Assembly: GCA_964481655.1 (NCBI GenBank)
Contig: CAYZVO010000003.1
Coordinates: 62,001 to 126,000 of the forward strand
Direction: 5' to 3'
Length of the DNA stretch: 64,000 bases
DNA from: CALDOK01 sp964481655
Lineage (GTDB): Bacteria > Myxococcota_A > UBA796 > JAFGLY01
Shown here: positions 52,140-61,207 of the stretch, one piece after another
Numbering within the stretch: position 1 is the stretch's first letter
Layout: every line of letters begins with the position of its first letter
The notes under the pieces: model-generated
The model's database searches: none
Seen by the model: only the letters and a program-made list of their open reading frames with translations
Told to the model about the DNA's origin: nothing
Position numbers and translations under genes: made by a program

Positions 52140-55100
52140 ATGCTCTTCGACCTCGTCATCCGCTGGTCGTTGCGCCACCGGGGGCTGGTGATCGTGGCCT
52201 GGGCCCTCATCGCCGTGGCCGGGATCCTCGCCTTCTCCCGCCTGCCCCTGGACGCCTTCCCGGACACCACCCCGGTGCAGGTCCAGGTCAACACCACCGC
52301 GGAGTCCCTGTCCCCCGAGGAGATCGAGCGTCAGATCACCTGGCCGGTGGAGCAGGCGCTGTCCGGCCTGCCGGAGCTCACGGAGCTGCGCTCCCTGTCC
52401 CGCTTCGGGCTGTCCCAGGTGACCCTGGTCTTCGACGATGGCGCTGACATCTGGCGCGCCCGACAGGTGGTCTCGGAGCGCATCGGCGCGGTGGCCATGC
52501 CCGAGGGGGTGGACCGTCCGACCCTGGGGCCCGTGGCCACGGGCCTGGGCGAGGTGTTCCACTACCTGGTGCGCGGCGACGGCTACTCGCTGTCCGAGCT
52601 GCGCACCGCCCAGGACTGGATCCTGGCGCCCCAGCTGCGTGCCCTGCCCGGGGTGGCCGAGGTCAACACCTGGGGCGGCGACGAGCGCCGGGTCGAGGTG
52701 CTGGTGGCCCCCGAGGCCCTGGTGCGCTTCGGGCTGGGGCTCGAGGACCTGGCGGATGCCCTGACGGGGGACAACCGCAACGTCGGCGGTGGCAACATCG
52801 ACCGCGCCGGTGAGACCACCCTGATCCAGGGGGTCGGTCGCTTCGCCGATCTGGACGACGTGCGCGACGTGGTGCTCGCCTCTCGGGGCGGCGTGCCGGT
52901 GCGCATCCGCGACGTGGCCGAGGTGCGCGATGGGCGGGAGATCCGCCGCGGCGCCGTGACCGCCGAGGGCCGCGGCGAGGTGGTGCTGGGCCTGGGCTTC
53001 ATGCTGATGGGAGAGAACTCCGCCGAGGTCACCGATCGGCTCGAGATCCGCTTGGCCGAGGCCTCCAGCGCGCTGCCCGAGGGCATCGAGGTGGAGCCGG
53101 TCTACGAGCGCACCTGGCTGGTGGATCAGGTGCTGGACACCGTGGGGGAGAACCTCATGGAGGGCGCCCTGCTGGTCATCGCGGTGCTCTTCGCCTTCCT
53201 GGGCAACTGGCGTGCGGGCCTGGTGGTGGCGCTGGTGATCCCCATCTCCATGCTCTTCGCCTCCAACCTGATGCTGCAGCTGGGCATCGCCGGCAGCCTG
53301 ATGAGCCTGGGGGCCATCGACTTCGGGCTCGTGGTGGACAGCTCGGTGGTGCAGGTGGAGAACGCGGCGCGACACCTGGGGCTCAGGCCCGACGACGATC
53401 CCGTCGAGGTGGTCGGGGACGCGGCCCTCGAGGTGCGCAAGCCCACCATGTACGGCGAGCTGATCATCCTGGTGGTCTACCTCCCGGTGCTGGCCCTCGA
53501 GGGGACCGAGGGGCAGCTGTTCCGCCCCATGGCCCTGACCGTGGTCTTCTGCCTGCTGGGCTCCATGCTGGCCTCGCTGACCCTGGTCCCGGTGCTCACC
53601 AGCATCCTGGTGCGGGTGCGCCATGGGCACAAGGAGGTCGCCCTCGTGCGGCTGGCCCAGTGGCTGTACCGCCCCCTGCTGAGGCGGGTGCTGAGCGCGC
53701 CCGTCCTCGTGCTGGCCCTGGCCGTGCTGCTGGTGGCCAACGCCGCCTTCCTGGCCAGCCGGCTGGGCACCGAGTTCGTGCCCCGGCTGAACGAGGGCGC
53801 CGTGGTCATCAACACCGTGCGCCTGAGCTCCGTCTCCCTGGACGAGTCGGTCCGCTACGGCACCCGCATCGAGCGGGTCCTGCTCGAGGCCTTCCCCGAC
53901 GAGATCGAGCACATCTGGACCCGCACCGGAACGGCCGAGGTGGCCACGGATCCCATGGGCATCGAGCTGTCGGACATCTTCATGACCCTGACCCCCCGGT
54001 CCCAGTGGACGCGGGCGGAGGAGCAGGGGGAGCTGGTGGCGGCCATGGAGGCTACCCTCGCGCCCCTGCCGGGCATGAACACCATCTTCACCCAGCCCAT
54101 CGAGATGCGGGTCAACGAGATGGTGGCTGGGGTCCGATCGGACGTGGGCATCAAGCTGTTCGGCGATGACCTCGAGCGCATGCGCGAGCTGGCCCTGCAG
54201 ATCGAGGACATCGTGGCCGAGATCCCCGGAGCGGCGGACACCAGCGTCGAGCAGGTCACCGGCGTGCCGGTGCTGCGGGCCGAGCTGGACCGCGCCGTGC
54301 TCGCCCGTCACGGCATGCCCGCCAGCACCGTGCTGCAGGCCGTCGAGGCCATCGGCGGCGTCGAGGTGGGCGAGCTGTACGAGGGGGAGCGGCGCTTCCC
54401 CATCGCCCTGCGCCTGCACGAGGACAGCCGCCGCGATCCGGAGCAGGTGGAGCGCCTGCTGGTGAGCGGCCCCGACGGCACGCGGCTGCCCCTGGGCACC
54501 GTCGCCACGGTGGAGCGCACCGAGGGCCCCCACACCATTCAGCGGGAGTGGGGCCGGCGGCGGCTGGTGGTCCAGAGCAACGTGCGCGGCCGGGATCTGG
54601 GCAGCTTCGTGGCCGAGGTGCAGGCGCGCCTCGACGCCGAGCTGACCCTGCCCAGCGGCTGGTACCTGCGCTACGGCGGACAGTTCGAGCACTACGAGCG
54701 CGCGCGGGATCGCCTGATGATCGTGGTGCCGCTGGCCTTGGCCCTCATCGCCCTGCTGCTCTACGTCACCTACGGCCGGCTGGTGGACGCCCTGCGCATC
54801 TTCAGCAGCGTGCCCTTCGCGGCGGTGGGCGGTATCGCGGCCCTGTGGCTGCGGGACATGCCGTTCTCGGTCTCGGCGGCCATCGGCTTCGTGGCGCTGG
54901 CTGGGGTGTCCGTGCTGGGGGACATGGTCCTGGTCTCGGCGATCCGCCGCTACACCGACGCGGGCGTGGCCCTGCGGGAGGCGGTGGAGCGCGCGGCGGT
55001 GGAGCGCCTGCGCCCGGTGCTCATGACCGGCCTGGTGGCCGCCCTGGGCTTCGTGCCCATGGCCCTGAACACCGGCATCGGCGCCGAGGTGCAGCGGCCC

Positions 55101-55196
55101 CTGGCCACGGTGGTCATCGGGGGGATGTTCTCGTCCACCATGCTGACCCTGCTGGTGCTGCCCGTGCTGTTCACCATCACCCGGAGGACGTCATGA
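52140..55196 (+). CDS. Heavy-metal RND efflux pump (CzcA/CusA family)
   Basis: 1018 residues from ATG at 52140. Twelve helices in the RND layout with two large periplasmic loops. SRLPLDAFPDTTPVQVQV follows the first helix; GAIDFGLVVDSSVVQVENA in helix 4 carries the proton-relay Asp typical of heavy-metal pumps; VLGDMVLVSAIRR and TRRTS close the protein. It exports monovalent or divalent metal ions by proton antiport. Which metal is not clear: the relay reads DFGLVVD, and no CusA Met triad is obvious, so a Czc-type divalent metal is favoured. The stop overlaps the thioredoxin gene (ATGA). Confidence 0.95.
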   Translation: MLFDLVIRWSLRHRGLVIVAWALIAVAGILAFSRLPLDAFPDTTPVQVQVNTTAESLSPEEIERQITWPVEQALSGLPELTELRSLSRFGLSQVTLVFDDGADIWRARQVVSERIGAVAMPEGVDRPTLGPVATGLGEVFHYLVRGDGYSLSELRTAQDWILAPQLRALPGVAEVNTWGGDERRVEVLVAPEALVRFGLGLEDLADALTGDNRNVGGGNIDRAGETTLIQGVGRFADLDDVRDVVLASRGGVPVRIRDVAEVRDGREIRRGAVTAEGRGEVVLGLGFMLMGENSAEVTDRLEIRLAEASSALPEGIEVEPVYERTWLVDQVLDTVGENLMEGALLVIAVLFAFLGNWRAGLVVALVIPISMLFASNLMLQLGIAGSLMSLGAIDFGLVVDSSVVQVENAARHLGLRPDDDPVEVVGDAALEVRKPTMYGELIILVVYLPVLALEGTEGQLFRPMALTVVFCLLGSMLASLTLVPVLTSILVRVRHGHKEVALVRLAQWLYRPLLRRVLSAPVLVLALAVLLVANAAFLASRLGTEFVPRLNEGAVVINTVRLSSVSLDESVRYGTRIERVLLEAFPDEIEHIWTRTGTAEVATDPMGIELSDIFMTLTPRSQWTRAEEQGELVAAMEATLAPLPGMNTIFTQPIEMRVNEMVAGVRSDVGIKLFGDDLERMRELALQIEDIVAEIPGAADTSVEQVTGVPVLRAELDRAVLARHGMPASTVLQAVEAIGGVEVGELYEGERRFPIALRLHEDSRRDPEQVERLLVSGPDGTRLPLGTVATVERTEGPHTIQREWGRRRLVVQSNVRGRDLGSFVAEVQARLDAELTLPSGWYLRYGGQFEHYERARDRLMIVVPLALALIALLLYVTYGRLVDALRIFSSVPFAAVGGIAALWLRDMPFSVSAAIGFVALAGVSVLGDMVLVSAIRRYTDAGVALREAVERAAVERLRPVLMTGLVAALGFVPMALNTGIGAEVQRPLATVVIGGMFSSTMLTLLVLPVLFTITRRTS

Positions 55197-55702
55197 ACCG
55201 CCGGACCCTGCTGATGGTGGGCCTGGGGCTGGTGATCGGGCAGGCGGTGCTCGCGCTGGGCTACCTCACCATCGAGAGCCGGCGGGATGCCGGGTCGGGC
55301 TTCGCCTGGGAACCCCTGGACGAGGTGGCGCCGGCCCTCGCCGTCGAGCACGCAGGGCGGCCGGTGCTGCTCCCCGAGGGCCCCCACCTGGTGCACTTCT
55401 GGGCCACCTGGTGCGCGCCCTGCGTCGCCGAGCTCCCCAGCCTGCTGGCGGCCGCCGAGGCCGAGGGCGTGCCCCTGCTGGCGGTCACCGACGAACCCTG
55501 GCCCACCGTGCAGTCCTGGTTTGGTGGCACCGTGCCCTCCGCCGTCGTCCGGGACCCCTCCGGCGAGGCCACCACCGCCTGGGGGGTCAAGGTCCTGCCC
55601 GACACCTTCGCGGTCGACGGCGGGAGGATCACCGCCCGGATGGGGGGCACCCGCGCCTGGGCCAGCCGTGACGCCCGCCGTTTCCTCCAGGAGGTCGAGT
55701 GA
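55193..55702 (+). CDS. Membrane-anchored thioredoxin-like protein (TlpA type)
   Basis: 169 residues from ATG at 55193, overlapping the pump stop (ATGA). One N-terminal helix (RRTLLMVGLGLVIGQAVLAL) anchors it facing the periplasm; HFWATWCAPCVAELPSLL is the active site (WCAPC), and VKVLPDTFAVDG is the cis-Pro segment. Thioredoxin-like genes are unusual inside RND operons. It may keep the Cys pairs of the adjacent lipoprotein and adaptor reduced. It is directly followed by the outer-membrane channel gene (GTGA overlap). Confidence 0.9.
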   Translation: MNRRTLLMVGLGLVIGQAVLALGYLTIESRRDAGSGFAWEPLDEVAPALAVEHAGRPVLLPEGPHLVHFWATWCAPCVAELPSLLAAAEAEGVPLLAVTDEPWPTVQSWFGGTVPSAVVRDPSGEATTAWGVKVLPDTFAVDGGRITARMGGTRAWASRDARRFLQEVE

Positions 55703-56889
55703 TGATCCCCCTGTGGACGATGATCTGTGTGGCCCTGGCCGGGGCGGCGCCCCTCACCGCCGACCTGGCGGTGGCGGAGGCCGCCGCGCGGTCCGCGGTG
55801 CTCGCCGAAGCGCAGGCCGAGCTCACACGGGCGGAGGGTGCGCTGCGCGCGGCCCGCGGCCTGCGGCACGACCCCGAGCTGGGGGCCGAGCTGGCGGTGG
55901 TCGGCGACGCCTGGTCCCTCGAGGCCTCCCAGGCCCTGTCCTTGACGGGGGAGGGGATCGCCGACCACGCCGCGGCCCGACACGCCCTGGAGGCGGCCGA
56001 GGCTCGGCGAGAGCGGGCCGAGCTGGCGCTGGCAGCGGAGACCCGACGGGCCTGGGTGGTGGCCGTCTCGGACCTGCAGCGGGCCGACCTGGCCGCGAGG
56101 GCCCTCGAGGTCGCCGAGCGCATCGAGGGGGCCGCGACCCAGCGCGCGGCGGTGGGAGAGGCCTCCCAGCTCGATCTGAGGATCGCGCGCCTGCAGGTCG
56201 AGCAGGCCCGCACCGCCTGGATGGAGGCCGCGGTGGCAGAGGGCCGCAGCTCGGCGGCCCTCGCGGTGTTGGTGGGCGCCGAGGCTGGCGCCATCGAGCT
56301 CCCGCACGATCCCCTCGAGGGTGCGCCAGCGCCCGGGGCCACAGGCGGCGACCCGCGCTCGGACCTGGTGGCCGCGGACGCCGCGCTGGCGGCCGCCGAG
56401 GCGGCCCTCACCCGGGAGCGGGCCGCGACCCTGCCGGCTGTGGAGCTCGGCGCCTTCGTCGAGCACGAGGGGCCCGAGCTGCGCGCTGGGCCCTCCGTCT
56501 CCCTCACCCTGCCCCTGTGGCGGGCCAACGTGGACGGCCGCAGCGCGGCCCTGGCGGATGTGGCCGAGGCCGACGCCGAGCGCGCGGCGGTGCGACGGCG
56601 GGTGAGCGCCGAACAGGACAGCGCGGCGCGGGTGAGCGACGCCCTCGAGGCCGCCGCGGCCGGCCAATCCATCGATCTGCTCGCCGATGCCCAGGCTGCG
56701 CTGGACTCGGTGGCCCTGGGCTACGACCGCGGGGAGCTGGACCTGCTGTCTGTCGCCCTGCTGCAGGCCGAGATCCTGGACGGCCAGGCCGCCTGGCTCC
56801 ATGGGCGGCGCCTGGTCGCCGAGGCCCGCATCGACGCGCTGCTGGCCCACGACGACCCGCGCCTGCTCGGAGCGGGCTCGCCGCGATAG
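55699..56889 (+). CDS. Outer-membrane efflux channel (TolC/OMF family)
   Basis: 396 residues from GTG at 55699, or ATG at 55702. Signal peptide ends LAGAAPLT. Two similar repeats, each with long amphipathic helices (AEAQAELTRAEGALRAARG; AADAALAAAEAALTRER) and a short beta segment (DPELGAELAVV; SVSLTLPLWRAN), give the TolC plan. It completes the tripartite pump with the adaptor and RND protein. It is a short form, close to CusC/CzcC relatives without a lipid anchor Cys. Confidence 0.88.
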   Translation: MMIPLWTMICVALAGAAPLTADLAVAEAAARSAVLAEAQAELTRAEGALRAARGLRHDPELGAELAVVGDAWSLEASQALSLTGEGIADHAAARHALEAAEARRERAELALAAETRRAWVVAVSDLQRADLAARALEVAERIEGAATQRAAVGEASQLDLRIARLQVEQARTAWMEAAVAEGRSSAALAVLVGAEAGAIELPHDPLEGAPAPGATGGDPRSDLVAADAALAAAEAALTRERAATLPAVELGAFVEHEGPELRAGPSVSLTLPLWRANVDGRSAALADVAEADAERAAVRRRVSAEQDSAARVSDALEAAAAGQSIDLLADAQAALDSVALGYDRGELDLLSVALLQAEILDGQAAWLHGRRLVAEARIDALLAHDDPRLLGAGSPR

Positions 56890-56924
56890 GGATCTGGGGT
56901 ACGCCACCAGCGAGGCCTGCCGGC

Positions 56925-57827
56925 ATGACGCGCTCCACCACCTTCGTCGCCCTGCTCGCCTGGGGCCTGATCGCGGCCTGCGGTGAGCCCGAGGACACCG
57001 GGACCCCGCTGACCGGAGAGCCGGGCCTGTTCCAGCTGTCCTTCACCCACGACGGGGTGCAGCGCGAGACCGTCGTCTACGTGCCCACCAGCTACGCCGC
57101 CGGCGAGGGCACCCCCCTGATGATCAACTTCCACGGTTTTGGCGGTGATGGGGCCCAGCACCTGCAGTGGACGGACATGCGTGAGCTCGCCGAGCGGGAC
57201 GCCGTCATCGTCGCCTACCCCACGGGCACCGAGCTCGACGGCTACACCCACTGGAACAGCAGCCTGCCGGGGGGCGACAACAAGAGCGAGGCGGACGACT
57301 TCGGCTTCGTCGCGCTGCTGATCGAGACCGTCGCGGCGTCCTACGACCTGGACACCGGCCGCGTCTACGCCGTGGGCTACTCGAACGGCGGGATGATGTC
57401 CTTCGGGCTGGCCTGCTTCGAGAGCGGTCTGGTCGCCGCGGTCGGATCGGTCTCCGGTGCGATGCTGGACGACGCCGTGGCGGGCTGCGAGACCAGCCAC
57501 CCCACCGCCGTCATCACCCTGCACGGGACCTCCGATGACACCCTGCCCTACGACGGGGGCGAGGGGCACCCCTCGGCCCAGGACGTCGTCGACTTCTGGG
57601 TGGATCTGAACCAGGCCGCCGCCGAGCCGGTCGTCGGCGAGGACTCCAGCGGGGGCGCCACCATCCACCACGCGGCCTACGAGGGCGGCACCGGAGGGGT
57701 GGCGGTGCATCACTACCGCTACGTCGACGGCGGCCACGTGTGGTTCGACGACAGCTACGAGGGCGCGGACGCCACCACCCTGGTGTGGGACTTCCTGACC
57801 CGCTTCGACCAGGACGGGGCGCTGTAG
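56925..57827 (+). CDS. PHB-depolymerase-like lipoprotein esterase (LpqC type)
   Basis: 300 residues from ATG at 56925. Lipobox GLIAAC, then INFHGFGGDG (oxyanion), DWTDMRELAERDAVIVAYP-like strand, VYAVGYSNGGMMSFGL with the Ser nucleophile, HGTSDDTLPYDGG with the Asp, and VDGGHVWF with the His. This branch holds poly(3-hydroxybutyrate) depolymerases and feruloyl esterases. 35 bases after the channel gene on the same strand, but unlikely to share its function. Confidence 0.88.
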   Translation: MTRSTTFVALLAWGLIAACGEPEDTGTPLTGEPGLFQLSFTHDGVQRETVVYVPTSYAAGEGTPLMINFHGFGGDGAQHLQWTDMRELAERDAVIVAYPTGTELDGYTHWNSSLPGGDNKSEADDFGFVALLIETVAASYDLDTGRVYAVGYSNGGMMSFGLACFESGLVAAVGSVSGAMLDDAVAGCETSHPTAVITLHGTSDDTLPYDGGEGHPSAQDVVDFWVDLNQAAAEPVVGEDSSGGATIHHAAYEGGTGGVAVHHYRYVDGGHVWFDDSYEGADATTLVWDFLTRFDQDGAL

Positions 57828-58121
57828 TTACTCGTCCTTGTCGGACGTCCAGACGCCGCCTTCGCACCACCACCACTCGCCCTCTTCGTCCTGGCACAGG
57901 GTCTCGGTCCAGTGGCCTTCGCAGGGCTCGCCCTCGACGACCTCCTCGCCGCAGGCGTCCCCATCGCCCCAGCCGCTGTCATCCTTGGTGTCGGAGAACA
58001 GGTCGTCCTCGCTCAGCTCCTCCCACAGCGCGTCGGCGGCGCCGGCGCTGCTGGGCTCCGATGTGTCGGTGTCTTCGCCGCAGGCGACCAGCAGGACGAG
58101 GGTGATGCCGAGGGCGCGCAT
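57828..58121 (-). CDS. Small acidic lipoprotein, Trp/Cys-rich
   Basis: 97 residues from ATG at 58121, with GGAG ahead. Lipobox VLLVAC; the body is very acidic (SEDDLFSDTKDD) and ends with CEGHWTETLCQDEEGEWWWCEGGVW, three Cys and a Trp cluster. Family unknown. Its stop abuts the convergent esterase gene with no intervening base. Confidence 0.72.
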   Translation of the reverse strand: MRALGITLVLLVACGEDTDTSEPSSAGAADALWEELSEDDLFSDTKDDSGWGDGDACGEEVVEGEPCEGHWTETLCQDEEGEWWWCEGGVWTSDKDE

Positions 58122-58152
58122 GGGAGCTCCGGTGGGGGGGGCTGGACGCAGC

Positions 58153-59355
58153 TTAGCCCCGACGAGCCCGGTCCGCAGCCAGGTGCGCCCGCAGGAAGTA
58201 CAGCCACATCTGCGTGCGCTGCCCCTTGGGGTTCAGCTGCCAGGTCACCTCGTCGAGGCGGAGCTGGAGCTTGTCCCCCAGCTGCATGATGACCCTGTTC
58301 ACCGTCGCCAGCGGGATCTCCAGAGGGGCCTCGGCGCAGTCGAAGACCACGCGATCCCGGTACAGCAGCAGGCGCCCCTGCCCGATGGGTGGGGGCTCCT
58401 TGGTGCTGCGCTCCACCCGGGCCACCTCGGCGTCGTCGCAGGACAGGGCCAGGCCGTCCTCTTCGAAGCGCGCCTCGTCCATCACCGGCAGCTCGCCGAA
58501 GTGTGCCAGCATGCCCTTCCAGGCTGCGTCCACCGACATGCTGGTGGCGGGTCCACCGTCGGCGTTCATGTGGCAGGCCAGATCGATCCGCCACTGGGCC
58601 TCGCAGGCGGGGCAGCGGATGGCGTCTCCGTCGCCCTGCACCAGCGTGAGCCCGGTGGGTGAGAAGCAGTGGGGGCAGGCCCAGAGCAGATCCTCGAGGC
58701 CCCAGGCGAGCCGCCAGCCCCAAGACCAGCGGGGCACGGGCACGGCCAGCGGATCGATGGTGATCTGCTCGACGATGTCGGCGGTGACCTCGGTGTCGCT
58801 CAGCTCGGCGCCGTAGGTCCGGGGCGGCAGGTACTCGATGTGGACGGGCAGCAGGCGCGGGTATTTGGCCCAGCGGGGCCAGTGCAGGTGGCCGGTGTCG
58901 AAGCGACAGCAGACCACCGGGCAGCCCAGCCGCTTGGCCAGGCGGCCGTTGCTGTCCTTGATGGGCTCGAACCACCCCGTCCAGGAGCGGTTGCCTTCGG
59001 GGAAGATCAGGATCGCGGCGCCCTCCTTGGAGCGCTTGTCGATCTCGGCCATGGCGGCGCGGTCCTTGGTGCCCTTGGCGAAGGGGATCACCGAGAACCA
59101 GGTCAGCAGGGGTCCGATCACCGGGGCCTTGAAGACCTGGTCCGAGCCCACCCCGTGCACCCGCCGCAGGCTGCTCCAGTACACGATCACCGGGTCGAAG
59201 AAGGTGGTGTGGTTGGCCAGGATGAGCACCGGGCCGGTGCGCGGGATGTTCCGGCGACCGCGGGTCCTCAGGCGGCAGAAGGGCGCGACGGTGAACGTGA
59301 GGATGGTCCAGCCGATCCCCCAGGCGATCTGTCGGCCGAGGCGGGTCCAGTTCAT
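58153..59355 (-). CDS. PlsC-type 1-acyl-glycerol-3-phosphate acyltransferase with extra domain
   Basis: 400 residues from ATG at 59355. One or two N-terminal helices, then ILANHTTFFDP (a variant of NHxxxxD) near 47 and ILIFPEGNRSW near 130, the two acyltransferase motifs. Residues about 225-400 are an added region: a four-Cys zinc ribbon (CPHCFSPTG, CPACEAQW) and a beta-rich tail. The enzyme adds an acyl group to lysophosphatidate or a related lipid. The zinc-ribbon tail is not usual in PlsC. Confidence 0.88.
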   Translation of the reverse strand: MNWTRLGRQIAWGIGWTILTFTVAPFCRLRTRGRRNIPRTGPVLILANHTTFFDPVIVYWSSLRRVHGVGSDQVFKAPVIGPLLTWFSVIPFAKGTKDRAAMAEIDKRSKEGAAILIFPEGNRSWTGWFEPIKDSNGRLAKRLGCPVVCCRFDTGHLHWPRWAKYPRLLPVHIEYLPPRTYGAELSDTEVTADIVEQITIDPLAVPVPRWSWGWRLAWGLEDLLWACPHCFSPTGLTLVQGDGDAIRCPACEAQWRIDLACHMNADGGPATSMSVDAAWKGMLAHFGELPVMDEARFEEDGLALSCDDAEVARVERSTKEPPPIGQGRLLLYRDRVVFDCAEAPLEIPLATVNRVIMQLGDKLQLRLDEVTWQLNPKGQRTQMWLYFLRAHLAADRARRG

Positions 59356-59429
59356 GGTCGGGTGTCCCCTCGCTTCGCGGAGTGCTCGACGCTGTATCCC
59401 GCCGCCAGCATACGAGGCGCTTCCCCGGT

Positions 59430-61085
59430 TCAGCGCCCCGGACGCTCCGGGGCCCACGGCTGGTGCAGCGGCCGCGCGGGCAGCTTCGCCAGCTTCAACG
59501 TCCGCTCGACCTGGGCTGGCGTGGCGGTCGCCCGCAGCTCCTGCTGCTGGCGGGTCCCGACGAAGTAGCGGTTGCGGATCCACTGGCTCGGGCTGCCGTC
59601 CTCGCCGCCGATGAAGGTGAGATCGTAGTAGGCGCCGTCGATGCTCACGTAGAAGAAGTCGCTCGAGATGGTGTACAGCTCGGGCTCCACGCTGTAGCCG
59701 TACTGCTCGAGCAGGGGCAGCTCGATGAACAGGTCGTCGCCCTGCCGGGTGATGATCATCTCGCCGACGTTGTAGTCGTCGCTGTAGCTGCCCACGTGCA
59801 GGTCCAGGCGGTCGGGATCCCAGTCGTACTCGGGGGGATCGACGGGCTCCGGCAGCTCGACCAGGGTGGTGAGGGCCGCGAGCACGGAGCCGCTGAAGTC
59901 GGTGGCGTAGCCGCTGGAGAGGATGCTGACGGCGAAGGACTGCTCGGGCACGATGTAGAACGCGCTCGAGTAGCTGCTGGTGTTGCCGCCGTGTTCCCAC
60001 AGGGGCAGCTCGTAGTAGGCCGTCTGGCTGGCCTGGAAGCCCGGCGCGGTCATCACGCCGTAGCCGTAGCCGTCGTCGCGGCCGTAGCCCAGGTTCACCT
60101 GCTGCTGGGTCATCTCCTGGCGCAGGCTGTCGTCCAGGATGCTCTCGTCCCCGTCGATGAGCCAGCGGGCCATCTCCATCATCTGGGCCGGGGTGGACCA
60201 GGTGCTGACGCCAGCGGGCCGGCCGGCGGCCGCGTCGGGCACGTCCTCGATGGCCACCGGCCCGTAGGCGTGGCCTCCGCCCGACAGGTAGTACCCGACA
60301 CCCTCGGCGACGTCGCCGTCGGCCTGCACCTCGCTCTTGCGCTGCATGGTGCGGTCCATCCCGATGGGCGCAAAGACGTCCTCGAGCATGATGTCCGGGT
60401 AGCTGCGGGAGTCGTGGTGCTCGGCCACCAGGCCGGCGATGGCGTAGTTGGGGTTGGCGTAGTTCCAGAAGCTGCCCGGCTCGTTCATGAGCCAGATGTT
60501 CGGGAAGAAGGTGGTGGCGTGCCAGGACGCGAGATCCCCGTCGTCGCTCGAGGCGCCGGCGTCCACGTAGTCGTAGAAGCCGCCCTGGTGGGTCAGCAGG
60601 TGCTCGAGCTCGATGGCGTCGTTCCAGCCCTCGTCCAGGCCGAACTCGCTGTCCGGGTAGGCCTCGGCCAGGGTGCCCTTCAGCCCCAGGGTCCCGTCGG
60701 CCACCTTCTGTAGCAGCGCCACCGCGGTGAACATCTTGGTGGTGGACCCGATCTGGAACAGGGTCTCGAGGCCCACCGGCTCGTCGCGCTCGGCGGACTT
60801 GCTGCCCAGGGCCACGCGGCAGGTCAGCTGCCCGCCCTCCATGACCGCCGCGGTGACCCCCGGCGCGTCGTTGGCGGCCAGGTCGGCCTCGAGGGCGGCG
60901 ATGAAGGCCTCGTGGGTCTCGTCGCAGCCGTCGGTGACCCGGTCGTCCGGCGTGTCGCCGGTCTCACCGGTCTCGCCGGTCTCCCCCGGTGCCTCGGTGT
61001 CGTCCGGCGGGGTGGTGGTGTCGGTGTCGAGGATGTCGCTGTCGGGATTGCAGGCGAGGGCGAGCAGGACGAAGAGCGGGAGCAC
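59430..61085 (-). CDS. Beta-lactamase-family serine hydrolase lipoprotein
   Basis: 551 residues from GTG at 61085, with GAGGT five bases upstream. Lipobox LLALAC and a Thr/Gly/Glu linker (TGETGETGDT). The class C-like fold is seen in IGSTTKMFTAVALL (SxxK) and FWNYANPNYAIAG (YxN); HLLTHQGGF lies between. The C-terminal 140 residues are a beta-rich domain. Relatives are esterases or D-peptidases, seldom true beta-lactamases. Upstream in-frame codons are rejected for lack of a signal. Confidence 0.88.
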   Translation of the reverse strand: MLPLFVLLALACNPDSDILDTDTTTPPDDTEAPGETGETGETGDTPDDRVTDGCDETHEAFIAALEADLAANDAPGVTAAVMEGGQLTCRVALGSKSAERDEPVGLETLFQIGSTTKMFTAVALLQKVADGTLGLKGTLAEAYPDSEFGLDEGWNDAIELEHLLTHQGGFYDYVDAGASSDDGDLASWHATTFFPNIWLMNEPGSFWNYANPNYAIAGLVAEHHDSRSYPDIMLEDVFAPIGMDRTMQRKSEVQADGDVAEGVGYYLSGGGHAYGPVAIEDVPDAAAGRPAGVSTWSTPAQMMEMARWLIDGDESILDDSLRQEMTQQQVNLGYGRDDGYGYGVMTAPGFQASQTAYYELPLWEHGGNTSSYSSAFYIVPEQSFAVSILSSGYATDFSGSVLAALTTLVELPEPVDPPEYDWDPDRLDLHVGSYSDDYNVGEMIITRQGDDLFIELPLLEQYGYSVEPELYTISSDFFYVSIDGAYYDLTFIGGEDGSPSQWIRNRYFVGTRQQQELRATATPAQVERTLKLAKLPARPLHQPWAPERPGR

Positions 61086-61207
61086 GGCGACCTCGGGGCG
61101 GGGGAGTCGGCTGAGAGGTGTAGCCCGGCGGGGTGAGTGTTGATCCTGCCGCGCGTGAGGGCGTGGATCGGCGGCGGGCGTGTCGTCGCCGTCGGTGCCA
61201 TCGCGGG

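Noticed and set aside
52134..54692. 852-codon frame opposite the RND pump
   Set aside because: Low-complexity His/Gly/Gln shadow of the pump gene.
59430..61085. Antibiotic-resistance beta-lactamase
   Set aside because: SxxK and YxN alone occur in many esterases and peptidases of this fold; the lipoprotein form and beta-rich C-terminal domain do not support a resistance enzyme.
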